DNA of 7,347 nucleotides from Pedococcus sp. (GTDB lineage Bacteria; Actinomycetota; Actinomycetes; Actinomycetales; Dermatophilaceae), in contig JAICSZ010000104.1 in NCBI GenBank assembly GCA_025936615.1, forward strand, positions 1-7,347, read 5' to 3'. Position 1 is the stretch's first letter. Each line of letters opens with the position of its first letter. The position numbers and the translations under genes are program-made. Positions 1 through 6,543 of the stretch are shown here, piece by piece. The notes below the pieces were generated by a model that did no database searches, was not told the DNA's origin, and worked only from the letters and a program-made list of their open reading frames with translations.

Positions 1-1269
1 CTGACCGTCGCCGGTCACGACCCACTTCGTCGAGGTCAGCTCACTGAGCCCCATCGGACCGCGCGCGTGCATCTTCTGGGTCGAGATCCCGATCTCCGCG
101 CCGAACCCGAACTCTCCCCCGTCGGTGAACCGGGTCGAGGCGTTGACCATCACCGCGGCGGCGTCGACCTCGGCGGTGAACCGGCGGGCCGCCGCCCGGT
201 CCTCGGTGACGATCGCCTCGGTGTGGCCCGATCCATGGTCGCGGATGTGCTCGAGCGCGGCGTCGAGGTCGGGCACCACCTTCACGGCCATCTCGAGCGC
301 GAGGTACTCGGTGTCCCAGTCCTCCTCGGTCGCCGCGGCGTGCGGCACCCCAGCAGCCTCGGCCGCCGCGCCCGACGCGTCGTCGGTGTGCAGGGCGACG
401 CCGGCGCCGGACAGCTCGGCCAGCACCTTGGGCAGGAAGTCTGCTGCCACGGACTCGTGGACCAGCAGCGACTCGGCGGCGTTGCACACGCTGGGCCGGT
501 GGATCTTGGCGTTGACCGCGATCGCGAGCGCCTTGTCGAGGTCGGCCGCCGCGTCGACGTAGACGTGCACGTTGCCGACCCCGGTCTCGATCACCGGCAC
601 GGTCGACTCGGTCACGACGGTCTGGATCAACCCGGCACCACCGCGCGGGATGATCAGGTCGACGAGGCCGCGGGCGGTGAGCAGCGCGCGCACCGCGTCG
701 CGCCCACCCTCGAGCAGCGTGACCGCGTCGGCAGGCAGGCCCCGGGCCTCCAACGCTGCGCGCATCACCCGGACCAGGGCGCGGTTGGTGGACTCGGCCG
801 CCGAACCGCCGCGCAGGATGACCGCGTTGCCGCTCTTGAGCCCGAGCCCCGCGGCGTCGACCGTGACGTTCGGCCGCGCCTCGTAGACCATCCCCACGAC
901 GCCCATCGGCACCCTCACCTGACGGATCTGCAGCCCGTTCGCGAGCGTCGAGCCGCGGACCACCTCACCCACGGGGTCGGGCAGGCCGGCCACGTCGCGC
1001 AGCGCCTGGGCGGAAGCGGCGACCCGCTGCGCGTCGAGGGTGAGGCGGTCGAGGAGACCACCCGGCATACCCTCGTCGCGGCCACGCTGGAGGTCCTGCG
1101 CGTTGGCCGCCACCACCTCCTCGGCAGCCGCGTCCAGCGCGTCGGCCATCGAGCGCAGCGCGGCGTCCTTCTCGGCTCGGCTGAGCAGCGCGAGGCGCCG
1201 CGACGCCACCCGGGCGGCACGGGCTGCGCTCGCCACCTGCTCGACGGCTGCGGAGTCGATCTCGGCCAT
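1..1269 (-). CDS. proA: Glutamate-5-semialdehyde dehydrogenase (gamma-glutamyl phosphate reductase), 3' end cut off
   Basis: Cytoplasmic NADPH-dependent enzyme that reduces gamma-glutamyl phosphate to glutamate 5-semialdehyde, the second step of proline synthesis from glutamate. The frame is open from an ATG at 1269-1267 to the left edge, giving 423 residues ([10 protein letters not shown]... to ...KWVVTGDGQ) with no stop. Family members are about 415-430 residues, so only a few codons are missing. Family landmarks are [20 protein letters not shown] (residues 120-139), [13 protein letters not shown] (144-156), the catalytic cysteine C262 in [14 protein letters not shown], and [21 protein letters not shown] (387-407). 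It stands apart from proB, with pdxY and a lipoprotein gene between them on the other strand, so it needs its own promoter. The start has no Shine-Dalgarno sequence and a TACCCT hexamer ends 7 bases upstream, suggesting a leaderless mRNA. The product call is near certain; leaderless expression is inferred. Confidence 0.97.
   Translation of the reverse strand, partial: MAEIDSAAVEQVASAARAARVASRRLALLSRAEKDAALRSMADALDAAAEEVVAANAQDLQRGRDEGMPGGLLDRLTLDAQRVAASAQALRDVAGLPDPVGEVVRGSTLANGLQIRQVRVPMGVVGMVYEARPNVTVDAAGLGLKSGNAVILRGGSAAESTNRALVRVMRAALEARGLPADAVTLLEGGRDAVRALLTARGLVDLIIPRGGAGLIQTVVTESTVPVIETGVGNVHVYVDAAADLDKALAIAVNAKIHRPSVCNAAESLLVHESVAADFLPKVLAELSGAGVALHTDDASGAAAEAAGVPHAAATEEDWDTEYLALEMAVKVVPDLDAALEHIRDHGSGHTEAIVTEDRAAARRFTAEVDAAAVMVNASTRFTDGGEFGFGAEIGISTQKMHARGPMGLSELTSTKWVVTGDGQ
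1063..1070 (+). repeat. CGGCATAC motif copy 1 (inside proA)
   Basis: Octamer CGGCATAC on the plus strand. In proA it falls on codons for Gly67-Met68-Pro69 (GGT ATG CCG), using GGT for glycine. It is followed by CC, as in copies 2 and 6. Confidence 0.5.
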
Positions 1270-1275
1270 GGCACA

Positions 1276-1281
1276 AGGGTA
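1276..1281 (-). promoter_or_regulatory. Candidate -10 element of proA (leaderless)
   Basis: Read on the minus strand this is TACCCT, matching the actinobacterial TAnnnT consensus. Six bases separate it from the A of the proA ATG at 1269, so transcription would begin at or next to the start codon. No purine-rich ribosome binding site is visible in between. No clear -35 hexamer is seen. The hexamer overlaps a CGGCATAC motif. Confidence 0.45.
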
Positions 1282-1286
1282 TGCCG
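1279..1286 (-). repeat. CGGCATAC motif copy 2 (upstream of proA)
   Basis: Octamer on the minus strand in the proA-pdxY intergenic region. It overlaps the proposed TACCCT -10 element of proA, so here the motif could have a promoter role, or the overlap could be chance. Confidence 0.5.
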
Positions 1287-1365
1287 CCGTCCCCGGCGCC
1301 CCGGCGCCCCGTCCAGTCCGCGACCCGGCCCTCACTGGCCACCGCACGGCCCCCTCCCGTCCCTA

Positions 1366-1436
1366 GAAGGGCGGCAACAACTCCGGCCCTCATGGGCCGG
1401 CGTGCGCCAGGCGCTGGGAAAGGCGGCAACAACTCC
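1366..1436. repeat. Direct repeat pair between proA and pdxY, possible operator
   Basis: Two copies of GAARGGCGGCAACAACTCC, at 1366-1384 and 1418-1436, agree at 18 of 19 positions, 15 of them in one unbroken run. Start-to-start distance is 52 bp, close to five turns of the helix, so both copies would face the same side of the DNA. They lie in the non-coding region between divergent proA and pdxY, about 70 and 120 bp from the pdxY start. A role as a binding site for a transcription regulator is an inference. No regulator gene is present in the window. Confidence 0.5.
1383..1400. repeat. Small perfect hairpin between proA and pdxY
   Basis: CCGGCCC and GGGCCGG form a perfect 7-bp stem around a TCAT loop. 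The hairpin begins at the end of the first copy of the 19-bp direct repeat. No T-tract follows on either strand. It could be a protein-binding palindrome or simply a product of the high GC content. Confidence 0.35.
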
Positions 1437-1494
1437 ACCTCTCGGGGCACCAGCGCGTGCCGACACGCCACGCGGCGACCCTCCCCCCGGCTGG

Positions 1495-1500
1495 TTGAAT
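1495..1500 (+). promoter_or_regulatory. Candidate -10 element of pdxY (leaderless)
   Basis: TTGAAT, a one-mismatch relative of the TAnnnT consensus, ends 7 bases before the GTG start of pdxY. This is the same spacing as for proA on the other side of the region. The only purine-rich sequence before the GTG (GGCGAG) abuts the start codon with no spacer, so it cannot act as a normal ribosome binding site. No clear -35 is visible. Confidence 0.35.
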
Positions 1501-1506
1501 GGCGAG

Positions 1507-2358
1507 GTGAGCATCCTGTCCATCCAGTCCACCGTCGCCTACGGCCACGTGGGCAACTCGGCCGCTGTCTTCCCGCTGCAACGGCTGGGGGTCGAGGTGT
1601 GGCCGGTCGCCACGGTGGTCTTCTCCAACCACACCGGGTATGGCGAGTGGCGCGGACCGCTGCTGCCCGCCGATGACGTGCGCGCGGTCATCCGGGGCGT
1701 CGAGGAGCGCGGTGCGTTCCCGGGCATCGACGCGGTGCTGTCCGGCTACCAGGGCGGGGAGGACATCGGCGACGTCATCCTCGATGCGGTCGCGCGGGTC
1801 AAGGCGGCCAACCCGGCGGCGGTGTACACGTGCGACCCGGTCATGGGCAACGCCAAGTCGGGCTGCTTCGTCCACCCGGCGATCCCCGTGCTGCTGCGCG
1901 AGAAGGTCGTCCCGAGGGCTGACATCATCACGCCGAACCAGTTCGAGCTCGGCTTCCTCACCGGCACCGAGCCGCGGACGGCGGAGGAGACGCTGGCCTC
2001 CGTCGACCTCACCCGCGAGATGGGGCCGTCCACGGTGCTCGTCACGAGTGTCGAGCGACCCGACGCGCCGGAGGACACGGTCGAGATGATGGCGGTCACC
2101 GGCGACGGTGCGTGGATCGTCCAGACGCCTCGGCTGCCGTTGAAGGCCAACGGGTCCGGTGACGTGACCGCCGCGCTGTTCACGGCGCACCTGCTCTCCA
2201 CCGGCCAGCCGGAGGTGGCGCTGGCGCGCACTGCCAGCAGTGTGTTCGACCTCCTGCAGACCACCCTCGACTCCGGCGAGCGCGAGCTGCAGCTCGTCCA
2301 GTCCCAGGAGGCGATCGCGAACCCGCAGATGCAGTTCGAGGTCAGCCGGCTGCGCTGA
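1507..2358 (+). CDS. pdxY: Pyridoxal kinase, PdxY-type (ribokinase superfamily)
   Basis: Phosphorylates pyridoxal with ATP to pyridoxal 5'-phosphate in the vitamin B6 salvage route; cytoplasmic, expected to be a dimer. The 283-residue product starts at a GTG and opens with SILSIQSTVAYGHVGNSAAV, the typical PdxY N-terminus (usual length about 286). Other landmarks are VFSNHTGYGEW (38-48), LSGYQGGE (78-85), TCDPVMG (108-114), C120 in KSGCFV matching the PdxY cysteine, DIITPNQFELGFLTG (139-153) and the anion-hole and catalytic-base motif GSGDVTAALF with D219. An in-frame TTG at 1495 would add four residues but lacks any ribosome binding site. It is divergent from proA across 237 bp and probably cotranscribed with the lipoprotein gene 13 bp downstream. 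Its place between proB and proA is unusual. The distinction from PdxK rests on overall similarity to PdxY. Confidence 0.93.
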   Translation: MSILSIQSTVAYGHVGNSAAVFPLQRLGVEVWPVATVVFSNHTGYGEWRGPLLPADDVRAVIRGVEERGAFPGIDAVLSGYQGGEDIGDVILDAVARVKAANPAAVYTCDPVMGNAKSGCFVHPAIPVLLREKVVPRADIITPNQFELGFLTGTEPRTAEETLASVDLTREMGPSTVLVTSVERPDAPEDTVEMMAVTGDGAWIVQTPRLPLKANGSGDVTAALFTAHLLSTGQPEVALARTASSVFDLLQTTLDSGERELQLVQSQEAIANPQMQFEVSRLR

Positions 2359-2371
2359 GGCCGTGCCGGCC

Positions 2372-2863
2372 ATGCCCCTGCGTCGAGTCTTTGATGGATT
2401 CGCGTCACCAGGACGTCGCGGATCCATCAGAGACTCGCGTCAGGGCGGGGCGCTCCGCCTGGTCAGCCTCGCGCTGGCGGCGCTGGCGGCGCTGTCGGTG
2501 CTCGTCGCCGGTTGCAGCTCCACGTCGGCACGACCGCCGCAGCCCGCACGGACCGGTCAGCCGTTCGACGCCTACCGGCTGGCCCAGGGCGGGCAGGAGC
2601 TCGTCGTGCTCTTCTGGGGCGCTCCCGACGAGCCCGGGCCCTGCGGCGTCGACTACCCCGCAGAGGCGAGCGAGACCAGTGATCGGGTCTACGTCCGGGT
2701 GCGGGCGCTCCCCCACCACCAGGGTGCGGCACCGGTCGCCTGCCCGGCGATCGCCCAGCGCCGGACGGCGACCGTGCGGCTCGAGGCACCACTGGGCGCC
2801 CGGGCCGTGGTCGACGGCACGACCGGCGACATGCTCACCCAGCCCAGCCCCACCACCAGCTGA
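2372..2863 (+). CDS. Small putative lipoprotein of unknown function
   Basis: A 163-residue product that I do not recognise. A hydrophobic stretch LRLVSLALAALAALSVLVAGC (residues 28-48) ends in a good lipobox, LVAGC, predicting lipidation at C48 and anchoring on the outer face of the membrane. The mature part of about 115 residues starts with a Ser/Pro/Arg linker and has two further cysteines, C91 (GPCGVDYP) and C124 (VACPA), that could form a disulfide. The ATG at 2372 is preceded by GAGG at 2357-2360, which overlaps the pdxY stop; a GTG at 2363 is in frame but too close to that GAGG. The n-region before the hydrophobic core is unusually long (about 28 residues) because codons 5-22 form a strong hairpin that may be an insertion. 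The gene probably shares the pdxY transcript and converges on proB, 30 bp away. Confidence 0.72.
   Translation: MPLRRVFDGFASPGRRGSIRDSRQGGALRLVSLALAALAALSVLVAGCSSTSARPPQPARTGQPFDAYRLAQGGQELVVLFWGAPDEPGPCGVDYPAEASETSDRVYVRVRALPHHQGAAPVACPAIAQRRTATVRLEAPLGARAVVDGTTGDMLTQPSPTTS
2384..2437. repeat. Long hairpin element inside the lipoprotein signal peptide coding region
   Basis: The arms at 2384-2404 and 2417-2437 pair over 21 positions with only two G-T wobbles, leaving a 12-base loop. The core (2385-2436) is about 56 percent G+C, clearly lower than its surroundings. GCGTC occurs at both edges (2380-2384 and 2437-2441), as a 5-bp target duplication would. If one GCGTC plus the core (57 bp) is removed, the reading frame is kept and the protein begins MPLRQGGALRLVSLALA, a normal lipoprotein signal peptide. 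It could be a REP- or MITE-like insertion, or a terminator or attenuator after pdxY. No T-tract follows. Confidence 0.6.
2471..2494 (+). repeat. Short 9-bp tandem repeat in signal peptide
   Basis: GCGCTGGCG occurs twice in a row, followed by a partial third copy GCGCTG. It encodes Ala-Leu-Ala units in the hydrophobic core of the lipoprotein signal peptide. Gain or loss of a unit would stay in frame. Confidence 0.5.
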
Positions 2864-2893
2864 CCAGCCCGAGAGCGCGGTGCGACGGTGCGC

Positions 2894-4018
2894 CTAGAGC
2901 AACGCCAGGTCGTCGCGGTGGACGACCTCGCGCTCGTACTCACGGCCCAGCTCGCGGGCCAGGTCGTGAGTGGACCGGCCGAGCATGCCGGGCAGCTCGG
3001 CGGAGGTGTAGTTCACCAGGCCACGCGCGATGACGGTGCCGTCCGCCGCGCACAGGTCGACGGGGTCGCCGTCGACGAACGTGCCCTCCACGGCGGAGAT
3101 CCCCGCCGGCAGCAGCGACTTCCGCCGCTCGGTCACCGCGCGGACCGCGCCGGGGTCCAGGACGAGCCGTCCCCGCGGCGTGGTGGCGTGCGCGATCCAC
3201 AGCTTGCGCGACGCCTTGCGAGTCCCGGTCGGGACGAACACGGTGCCGACGTCCTGCCCGTCGAGGGCCTGCTCGAGCTGTCCGGCGCTGGTGAGCACCG
3301 TGGCGATGCCGGCGGAGTTGGCGATCGAGGCCGCCTCCACCTTGGTGACCATGCCGCCGCTGCCGATGCCCGACCCGGTGCCGCCGATGGACAGGTTCTC
3401 GAGCCCGGCGCCGCCGACGACCACCGGCACGCGCCGCGTGCCCGCCCGCGACGGCGGACCGTCGTAGAGCGCGTCCACGTCGGTGAGGAGCAGGAGCCCG
3501 TCGGCACGCACCAGGTGCGCCACGAGCGAGGCGAGCCGGTCGTTGTCGCCGAACCGGATCTCCTGCGTGGCGACCGTGTCGTTCTCGTTGACGATGGGGA
3601 CGATGCCCAGCTCGAGCAGCCGGTCCAGGGTGCGCCGGGCGTTGGTGTAGTGCGAGCGCCGGGTCACGTCGTCGGCGGTGAGCAACACCTGCCCGACAGT
3701 GAGCCCGTGGGCGCCGAAGGCGCGTTGGTATGCCGCGACGAGGGCTCCCTGCCCGACGCTGGCCGCCGCCTGCTGGGTGGCGAGGTCGAGAGGTCGGCGG
3801 GCCAGCCCGAGCGGTGCGATCCCGGCGGCGATCGCACCGGAGGACACGAGGACGACGTGCTGGCCGGCAAGCCGTCGCTTCGCGAGCGCGTCAACGATCG
3901 CCACCAGTCGCGCCTCGTCCAGGCTGCCGCCGGTGGCGTCGGTCAACGACGACGAGCCCACCTTGACCACGAGCCGCCTGGCCCCGGCCACCTCACGACG
4001 GCGCTCGCTGGCGCTCAC
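2894..4018 (-). CDS. proB: Glutamate 5-kinase (AAK kinase plus PUA domain)
   Basis: Phosphorylates glutamate with ATP to gamma-glutamyl phosphate, the first and normally proline-inhibited step of proline synthesis; cytoplasmic. The 374-residue product has the amino-acid kinase fold: [12 protein letters not shown] (15-26, with K19), [11 protein letters not shown] (56-66), VNENDTV (143-149), [12 protein letters not shown] (156-167), [10 protein letters not shown] (178-187) and [18 protein letters not shown] (213-230). A PUA domain follows (about 280-374, [10 protein letters not shown]... to ...[12 protein letters not shown]). Length is normal for the two-domain form. The start is a GTG whose last two bases overlap the obg TGA stop (GTGA), with GGGGGA about 9 bases upstream, so it is probably translationally coupled to obg. 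Unlike in many bacteria, proA does not follow directly; the 3' end faces the lipoprotein gene with no clear terminator in the 30-bp gap. Confidence 0.97.
   Translation of the reverse strand: MSASERRREVAGARRLVVKVGSSSLTDATGGSLDEARLVAIVDALAKRRLAGQHVVLVSSGAIAAGIAPLGLARRPLDLATQQAAASVGQGALVAAYQRAFGAHGLTVGQVLLTADDVTRRSHYTNARRTLDRLLELGIVPIVNENDTVATQEIRFGDNDRLASLVAHLVRADGLLLLTDVDALYDGPPSRAGTRRVPVVVGGAGLENLSIGGTGSGIGSGGMVTKVEAASIANSAGIATVLTSAGQLEQALDGQDVGTVFVPTGTRKASRKLWIAHATTPRGRLVLDPGAVRAVTERRKSLLPAGISAVEGTFVDGDPVDLCAADGTVIARGLVNYTSAELPGMLGRSTHDLARELGREYEREVVHRDDLALL
3728..3735 (-). repeat. CGGCATAC motif copy 3 (inside proB)
   Basis: Octamer on the minus strand, extended to CGCGGCATACC, within proB codons for Ala-Ala-Tyr at residues 95-97. 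Confidence 0.5.
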
Positions 4019-5574
4019 GCCTCGTCGTCCCCCGTGTCGCCCCCGAGCCCGTCGTCCTCCTCACGGGCCGTGGCCCAGTGCCCGGCACGACGCTCGGCGG
4101 CCAGCTCGTCTCGGGCCGCGGACTTCGCAGCCCGCCGCGCGGCATACTCCTCGCGCTTGTCACCACGCGTGGGCCGCGCGGCGTCCTCCAGGCGCAGGTC
4201 GGTGCCCCGGGCACCGAGCAGCTCAGCGCCGGCAGCCATGGTCGGCTCCCAGTCGAAGACCACGGCGTCGTCCTTCGGGCCGATCAGGACGGTCGCCCCG
4301 GCCACGGCGCCCGCCTTGAAGAGCGCGTCCTCGACTCCGGCGCGGCCGAGCCGGTCGGCGAGGTAGCCGACCGCCTCGTCGTTGGAGAAGTCGGTCTGGC
4401 GGACCCACCGGGTGGGCCGCTCGCCCTCGATCCGGAACACCTCACCATCGGGTGTGTCCTCACGCACCACGCGGAACCCGCTGTCGTCGACGGCCTTGGG
4501 GCGCAGCACGACCCGCTGCGGGACGGCTGTCTGCGCCTCGAGCTCGGCTCGGGCGGTGGCCACGTGCCGAGCCATCGCGAAGGTCAGCTCGCGCAGCCCG
4601 GTGTGGGCCACCGCGGACACGACGAACACCTCGACGCCGTGGGCCGTCTCGAGGTCGGGCTTGACCATCTCGGCGAGCTCGAGCGCCTCGGGCACGTCGG
4701 CCTTGTTGAGCACCACGATGCGGGTCCGCTCCGAGAGCGGCCGGCCACCGAGCGTCTCGTCGGGCACGTACTGTGCCAGCTCCTGCTCGATCACCTCGAG
4801 GTCGGTCAGCGGGTCGCGCCCCGGCTCCAGCGTGGCGCAGTCGACGACGTGCACGAGCACGGAGCACCGCTCGACGTGCCGCAGGAACTCCAGGCCCAGG
4901 CCCTTGCCCTGGGCGGCGCCGGGGATCAGCCCGGGCACGTCGGCGATGGTGAACCGCTGGTCGCCGGCCTGGACCACGCCGAGGTTGGGGACGAGCGTGG
5001 TGAAGGGGTAGTCGGCGATCTTGGGCTTGGCCGCCGACAGGACCGAGACCAACGAGGACTTGCCGGCGGACGGGAAGCCGATGAGGGCGACGTCGGCGAG
5101 CGACTTGAGCTCGAGCAACACGTCGAGTCCCTCGCCGGGCTCGCCGAGCAGCGCGAAGCCGGGCGCCTTGCGGCGGGCCGACGCCAGCGCCTTGTTCCCC
5201 AGTCCCCCACGGCCGCCACGGGCAGCCACGAACTCGGCCGACGGCCCCACCAGGTCGGCCAGCACCTCGCCCGACCCGTCCTTGACGACGGTGCCCTCGG
5301 GCACGGGCAGCACCAGGTCGTCGCCGTCCGCGCCGTTGCGCTCGTCCCCCGCCCCCGGCTTGCCGTTGGTGGCCCTGCGGTGCGGGTGGTGGTGGTAGTC
5401 CAGCAGCGTGGTGGCCTGCGGGTCCACCCGCAGGATGACCGAGCCGCCACGGCCGCCGTTGCCCCCGTCGGGGCCGCCGAGCGGCTTGAACTTCTCGCGC
5501 TTGACGGAGGCGACCCCGTGCCCGCCGTCGCCGGCAGCGACGTGCAGCACGACGCGGTCGACGAACGTGGTCAT
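4015..5574 (-). CDS. obgE: Obg family GTPase (ribosome assembly)
   Basis: Essential-type GTPase that binds the large ribosomal subunit and links ribosome assembly to growth and stress. The 519-residue product has the glycine-rich Obg fold (about 1-160, with [13 protein letters not shown] and GGRGGLGN), a G domain with G1 GFPSAGKSS (167-175), G2 TT (192-193), G3 DVPG (212-215) and G4 NKAD (290-293), an OCT domain (about 354-446) and a charged tail of about 70 residues ending GGDTGDDEA, typical of high-GC Gram-positive forms. I chose the ATG at 5574 ([15 protein letters not shown]), which matches the conserved N-terminus and has AGAGAG 8 bases upstream. An upstream in-frame TTG at 5637 would add 21 residues of no Obg character, encoded in a hairpin. 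The stop overlaps the proB start by GTGA. A 176-bp gap with two hairpins separates it from rpmA. Confidence 0.97.
   Translation of the reverse strand: MTTFVDRVVLHVAAGDGGHGVASVKREKFKPLGGPDGGNGGRGGSVILRVDPQATTLLDYHHHPHRRATNGKPGAGDERNGADGDDLVLPVPEGTVVKDGSGEVLADLVGPSAEFVAARGGRGGLGNKALASARRKAPGFALLGEPGEGLDVLLELKSLADVALIGFPSAGKSSLVSVLSAAKPKIADYPFTTLVPNLGVVQAGDQRFTIADVPGLIPGAAQGKGLGLEFLRHVERCSVLVHVVDCATLEPGRDPLTDLEVIEQELAQYVPDETLGGRPLSERTRIVVLNKADVPEALELAEMVKPDLETAHGVEVFVVSAVAHTGLRELTFAMARHVATARAELEAQTAVPQRVVLRPKAVDDSGFRVVREDTPDGEVFRIEGERPTRWVRQTDFSNDEAVGYLADRLGRAGVEDALFKAGAVAGATVLIGPKDDAVVFDWEPTMAAGAELLGARGTDLRLEDAARPTRGDKREEYAARRAAKSAARDELAAERRAGHWATAREEDDGLGGDTGDDEA
4140..4147 (+). repeat. CGGCATAC motif copy 4 (inside obg)
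   Basis: Octamer on the plus strand, extended to CGCGGCATAC. In obg (minus strand) it covers the codons GAG TAT GCC GCG for Glu-Tyr-Ala-Ala near residue 477, using TAT rather than the TAC expected at this GC content. Confidence 0.5.
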
Positions 5575-5602
5575 GGTGTCAGCTCTCTGGGGTCTGGGGC
5601 TC

Positions 5603-5653
5603 GCTTGCGTCTGCGGGCTTGCCCCGCTGGTGGGCAACTCCGCAGACGCAAGC
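5603..5653 (-). promoter_or_regulatory. Strong hairpin in the obg leader
   Basis: GCTTGCGTCTGCGG (5603-5616) and its exact reverse complement (5640-5653) form a perfect 14-bp stem. Inside the loop TTGCCC (5619-5624) pairs with GGGCAA (5632-5637), giving an extended two-part stem. It lies 29 bases before the obg ATG in the rpmA-obg gap. No T-run follows in either direction, so it is not a classic terminator; it could be an attenuator, an RNA-stability or processing structure, or a dispersed palindrome. Confidence 0.55.
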
Positions 5654-5659
5654 AGTGTA
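5654..5659 (-). promoter_or_regulatory. Possible -10 element for obg
   Basis: Minus strand TACACT fits TAnnnT and lies between the two hairpins of the rpmA-obg gap, about 80 bases before the obg start. No -35 hexamer is recognisable, so this is weak. If used, transcription would start within the 5603-5653 hairpin arm. Confidence 0.2.
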
Positions 5660-5670
5660 GGTGGGGGACG

Positions 5671-5710
5671 CGCGGAGGGGGCGGGCCCGGCTCAGGCCCG
5701 CCCCCTCGCG
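5671..5710 (-). terminator. GC-rich terminator-like hairpin after rpmA
   Basis: Bases 5675-5687 and 5695-5707 form a perfect 13-bp, almost all G-C stem around a 7-base loop, and three further pairs extend it past a one-base bulge. It begins about 40 bases after the rpmA stop. There is no T-tract, which is common for actinobacterial intrinsic terminators. It probably reduces read-through from rplU-rpmA into obg. Confidence 0.5.
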
Positions 5711-5739
5711 AGGTTCGGTTGCCGCGGGCGCCAGCCACG

Positions 5740-5747
5740 CGGCATAC
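5740..5747 (+). repeat. CGGCATAC motif copy 5 (just after rpmA)
   Basis: Octamer on the plus strand, extended to CGCGGCATAC, beginning 3 bases beyond the rpmA stop codon and upstream (in the direction of transcription) of the terminator-like hairpin. Confidence 0.5.
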
Positions 5748-5750
5748 GAG

Positions 5751-6020
5751 TCACTCCGCGGCGGCGGTCTCCGCCGGGACCACGTTGACGACCCTGCGGC
5801 GGCGCTTGGTGCCGAACTCGACGTTGCCCGCGACCAGCGCGAACAGCGTGTCGTCGTTGCCGCGGCCGACGCCGTCACCGGGGTGGAAGTGCGTGCCGCG
5901 CTGGCGGACCAGGATCTCGCCCGCGTTGACGAGCTGGCCGCCGAAGCGCTTCACGCCGAGGAACTGTGCGTTCGAGTCGCGACCGTTGCGGGTCGAGGAC
6001 GCACCCTTCTTGTGTGCCAT
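5751..6020 (-). CDS. rpmA: Large ribosomal subunit protein bL27
   Basis: Component of the 50S subunit whose N-terminal arm reaches the peptidyl transferase centre. The 89-residue product begins [19 protein letters not shown], the bL27 signature, followed by [22 protein letters not shown] and [17 protein letters not shown]. Full length. The mature-type N-terminus (MAHKKG) shows no cleavable extension of the kind found in Firmicutes. The ATG has AAGAGG at 6033-6028, 7 bases upstream. It follows rplU by 27 bases and is surely cotranscribed with it. A terminator-like hairpin lies downstream before obg. Confidence 0.98.
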   Translation of the reverse strand: MAHKKGASSTRNGRDSNAQFLGVKRFGGQLVNAGEILVRQRGTHFHPGDGVGRGNDDTLFALVAGNVEFGTKRRRRVVNVVPAETAAAE

Positions 6021-6047
6021 GTCAGTACCTCTTCAGTCTCGTGGCGC

Positions 6048-6356
6048 TCAGGCGTCGATCGCGGTGATCTTGACCTGGGTCAGGTGCTGGCGGTGGCCCT
6101 GACGCTTGCGGTAGCCGGTCTTGTTCTTGTACTTCATGATCGTGATCTTGGGCCCCTTGGCGGGCTTCACGACCTCGGCCTTGACGGTGACCTTGGCGAG
6201 CTTGTCGGAGTCGCTGGTCACGGTCGAGCCGTCGACCACGAGGAGGGGGGTCAGCGCAATGCTGTCGCCGGCCTTGCCGGAGACCTTGTCGATGATGAGC
6301 ACATCACCGACGGAGACCTTCTCCTGACGGCCACCTGCGCGAACGATCGCGTACAC
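6048..6356 (-). CDS. rplU: Large ribosomal subunit protein bL21
   Basis: 50S subunit protein that binds 23S rRNA. The 102-residue product starts at a GTG (reading [19 protein letters not shown], the conserved bL21 N-terminus) and ends with the basic RNA-binding segment [20 protein letters not shown] and VKITAIDA. The length is normal (about 103). AGAGAG at 6368-6363 is 6 bases upstream, which supports this start; the frame stays open upstream to 6539, but that part has no bL21 character. It is first in the rplU-rpmA unit, preceded by a 201-base leader that holds a good promoter. Confidence 0.98.
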   Translation of the reverse strand: MYAIVRAGGRQEKVSVGDVLIIDKVSGKAGDSIALTPLLVVDGSTVTSDSDKLAKVTVKAEVVKPAKGPKITIMKYKNKTGYRKRQGHRQHLTQVKITAIDA

Positions 6357-6468
6357 GGGTAACTCTCTTTCGTACAACGGGGGCACGCGCTCTCTGTCTG
6401 GACCGGCCGACAGCGACCCGTTCTGTTGATCGAACACAGCGACGGACGTCGGACGGTGGGCGCACCAA
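6357..6468 (-). ncRNA. Predicted rplU 5' leader, possible L21 autoregulatory RNA
   Basis: If the TAATCT promoter is used, the rplU mRNA has a leader of about 110 bases. Bases 6394-6398 (CTGTC) pair with 6409-6413 (GACAG) around a 10-base loop, and GTTC (6420-6423) can pair with GAAC (6432-6435). Long structured leaders before rplU are known to carry ribosomal-protein feedback in other phyla. Here the stems are short, so an autoregulatory role is only a suggestion. Confidence 0.25.
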
Positions 6469-6474
6469 AGGTGA

Positions 6475-6504
6475 AGATTACCGGCTGGGCACCTCCCGGA
6501 ACAA
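6475..6504 (-). promoter_or_regulatory. Predicted housekeeping-sigma promoter of rplU-rpmA
   Basis: Minus strand -10 TAATCT (6480-6475) matches TAnnnT exactly and lies in a locally AT-rich patch. Upstream, TTGTTC (6504-6499) keeps the TTG of the -35 consensus, at a spacing of 18 bp. Predicted transcription start is near 6468. This would separate ribosomal protein transcription from the upstream RNase E gene. Confidence 0.55.
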
Positions 6505-6543
6505 ACCGGCGCCCTGCGCACGTCGCCGCAGGTCACCACGCCG

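Noticed and set aside
1291..1310. CCCCGGCG-type short repeat upstream of proA
   Set aside because: Simple GC-rich repetition expected at this base composition, with no further structure.
67..1506. Long plus-strand open frame running antisense to proA and joining the pdxY frame
   Set aside because: It is the high-GC shadow of proA; its residues have no PdxY or other recognisable character, and the real pdxY N-terminus begins at 1507.
1390..2427. 345-codon minus-strand open frame opposite pdxY
   Set aside because: pdxY on the plus strand has all kinase motifs, while the antisense frame has none.
2864..2893. Possible bidirectional terminator between the convergent lipoprotein and proB genes
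   Set aside because: Only a short direct repeat of GGTGCG is visible; no stem of useful length.
2888..4366. 492-codon plus-strand open frame opposite proB and the end of obg
   Set aside because: Low-complexity Arg/Gly/Pro/Ala product typical of an antisense shadow of a GC-rich gene; the minus strand encodes clear ProB and Obg.
5575..5637. Upstream TTG start that would lengthen Obg by 21 residues
   Set aside because: The extension is encoded inside the leader hairpin and does not resemble Obg; MTTFVDRV at 5574 is the conserved N-terminus.
4078..6102. 674-codon plus-strand open frame opposite obg and rpmA
   Set aside because: Spans two certain minus-strand genes and their gap; the composition is that of a shadow frame.
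6357..6539. N-terminal extension of the rplU frame
   Set aside because: The extension covers the predicted promoter and leader and lacks bL21 similarity; the GTG at 6356 has AGAGAG at proper spacing.
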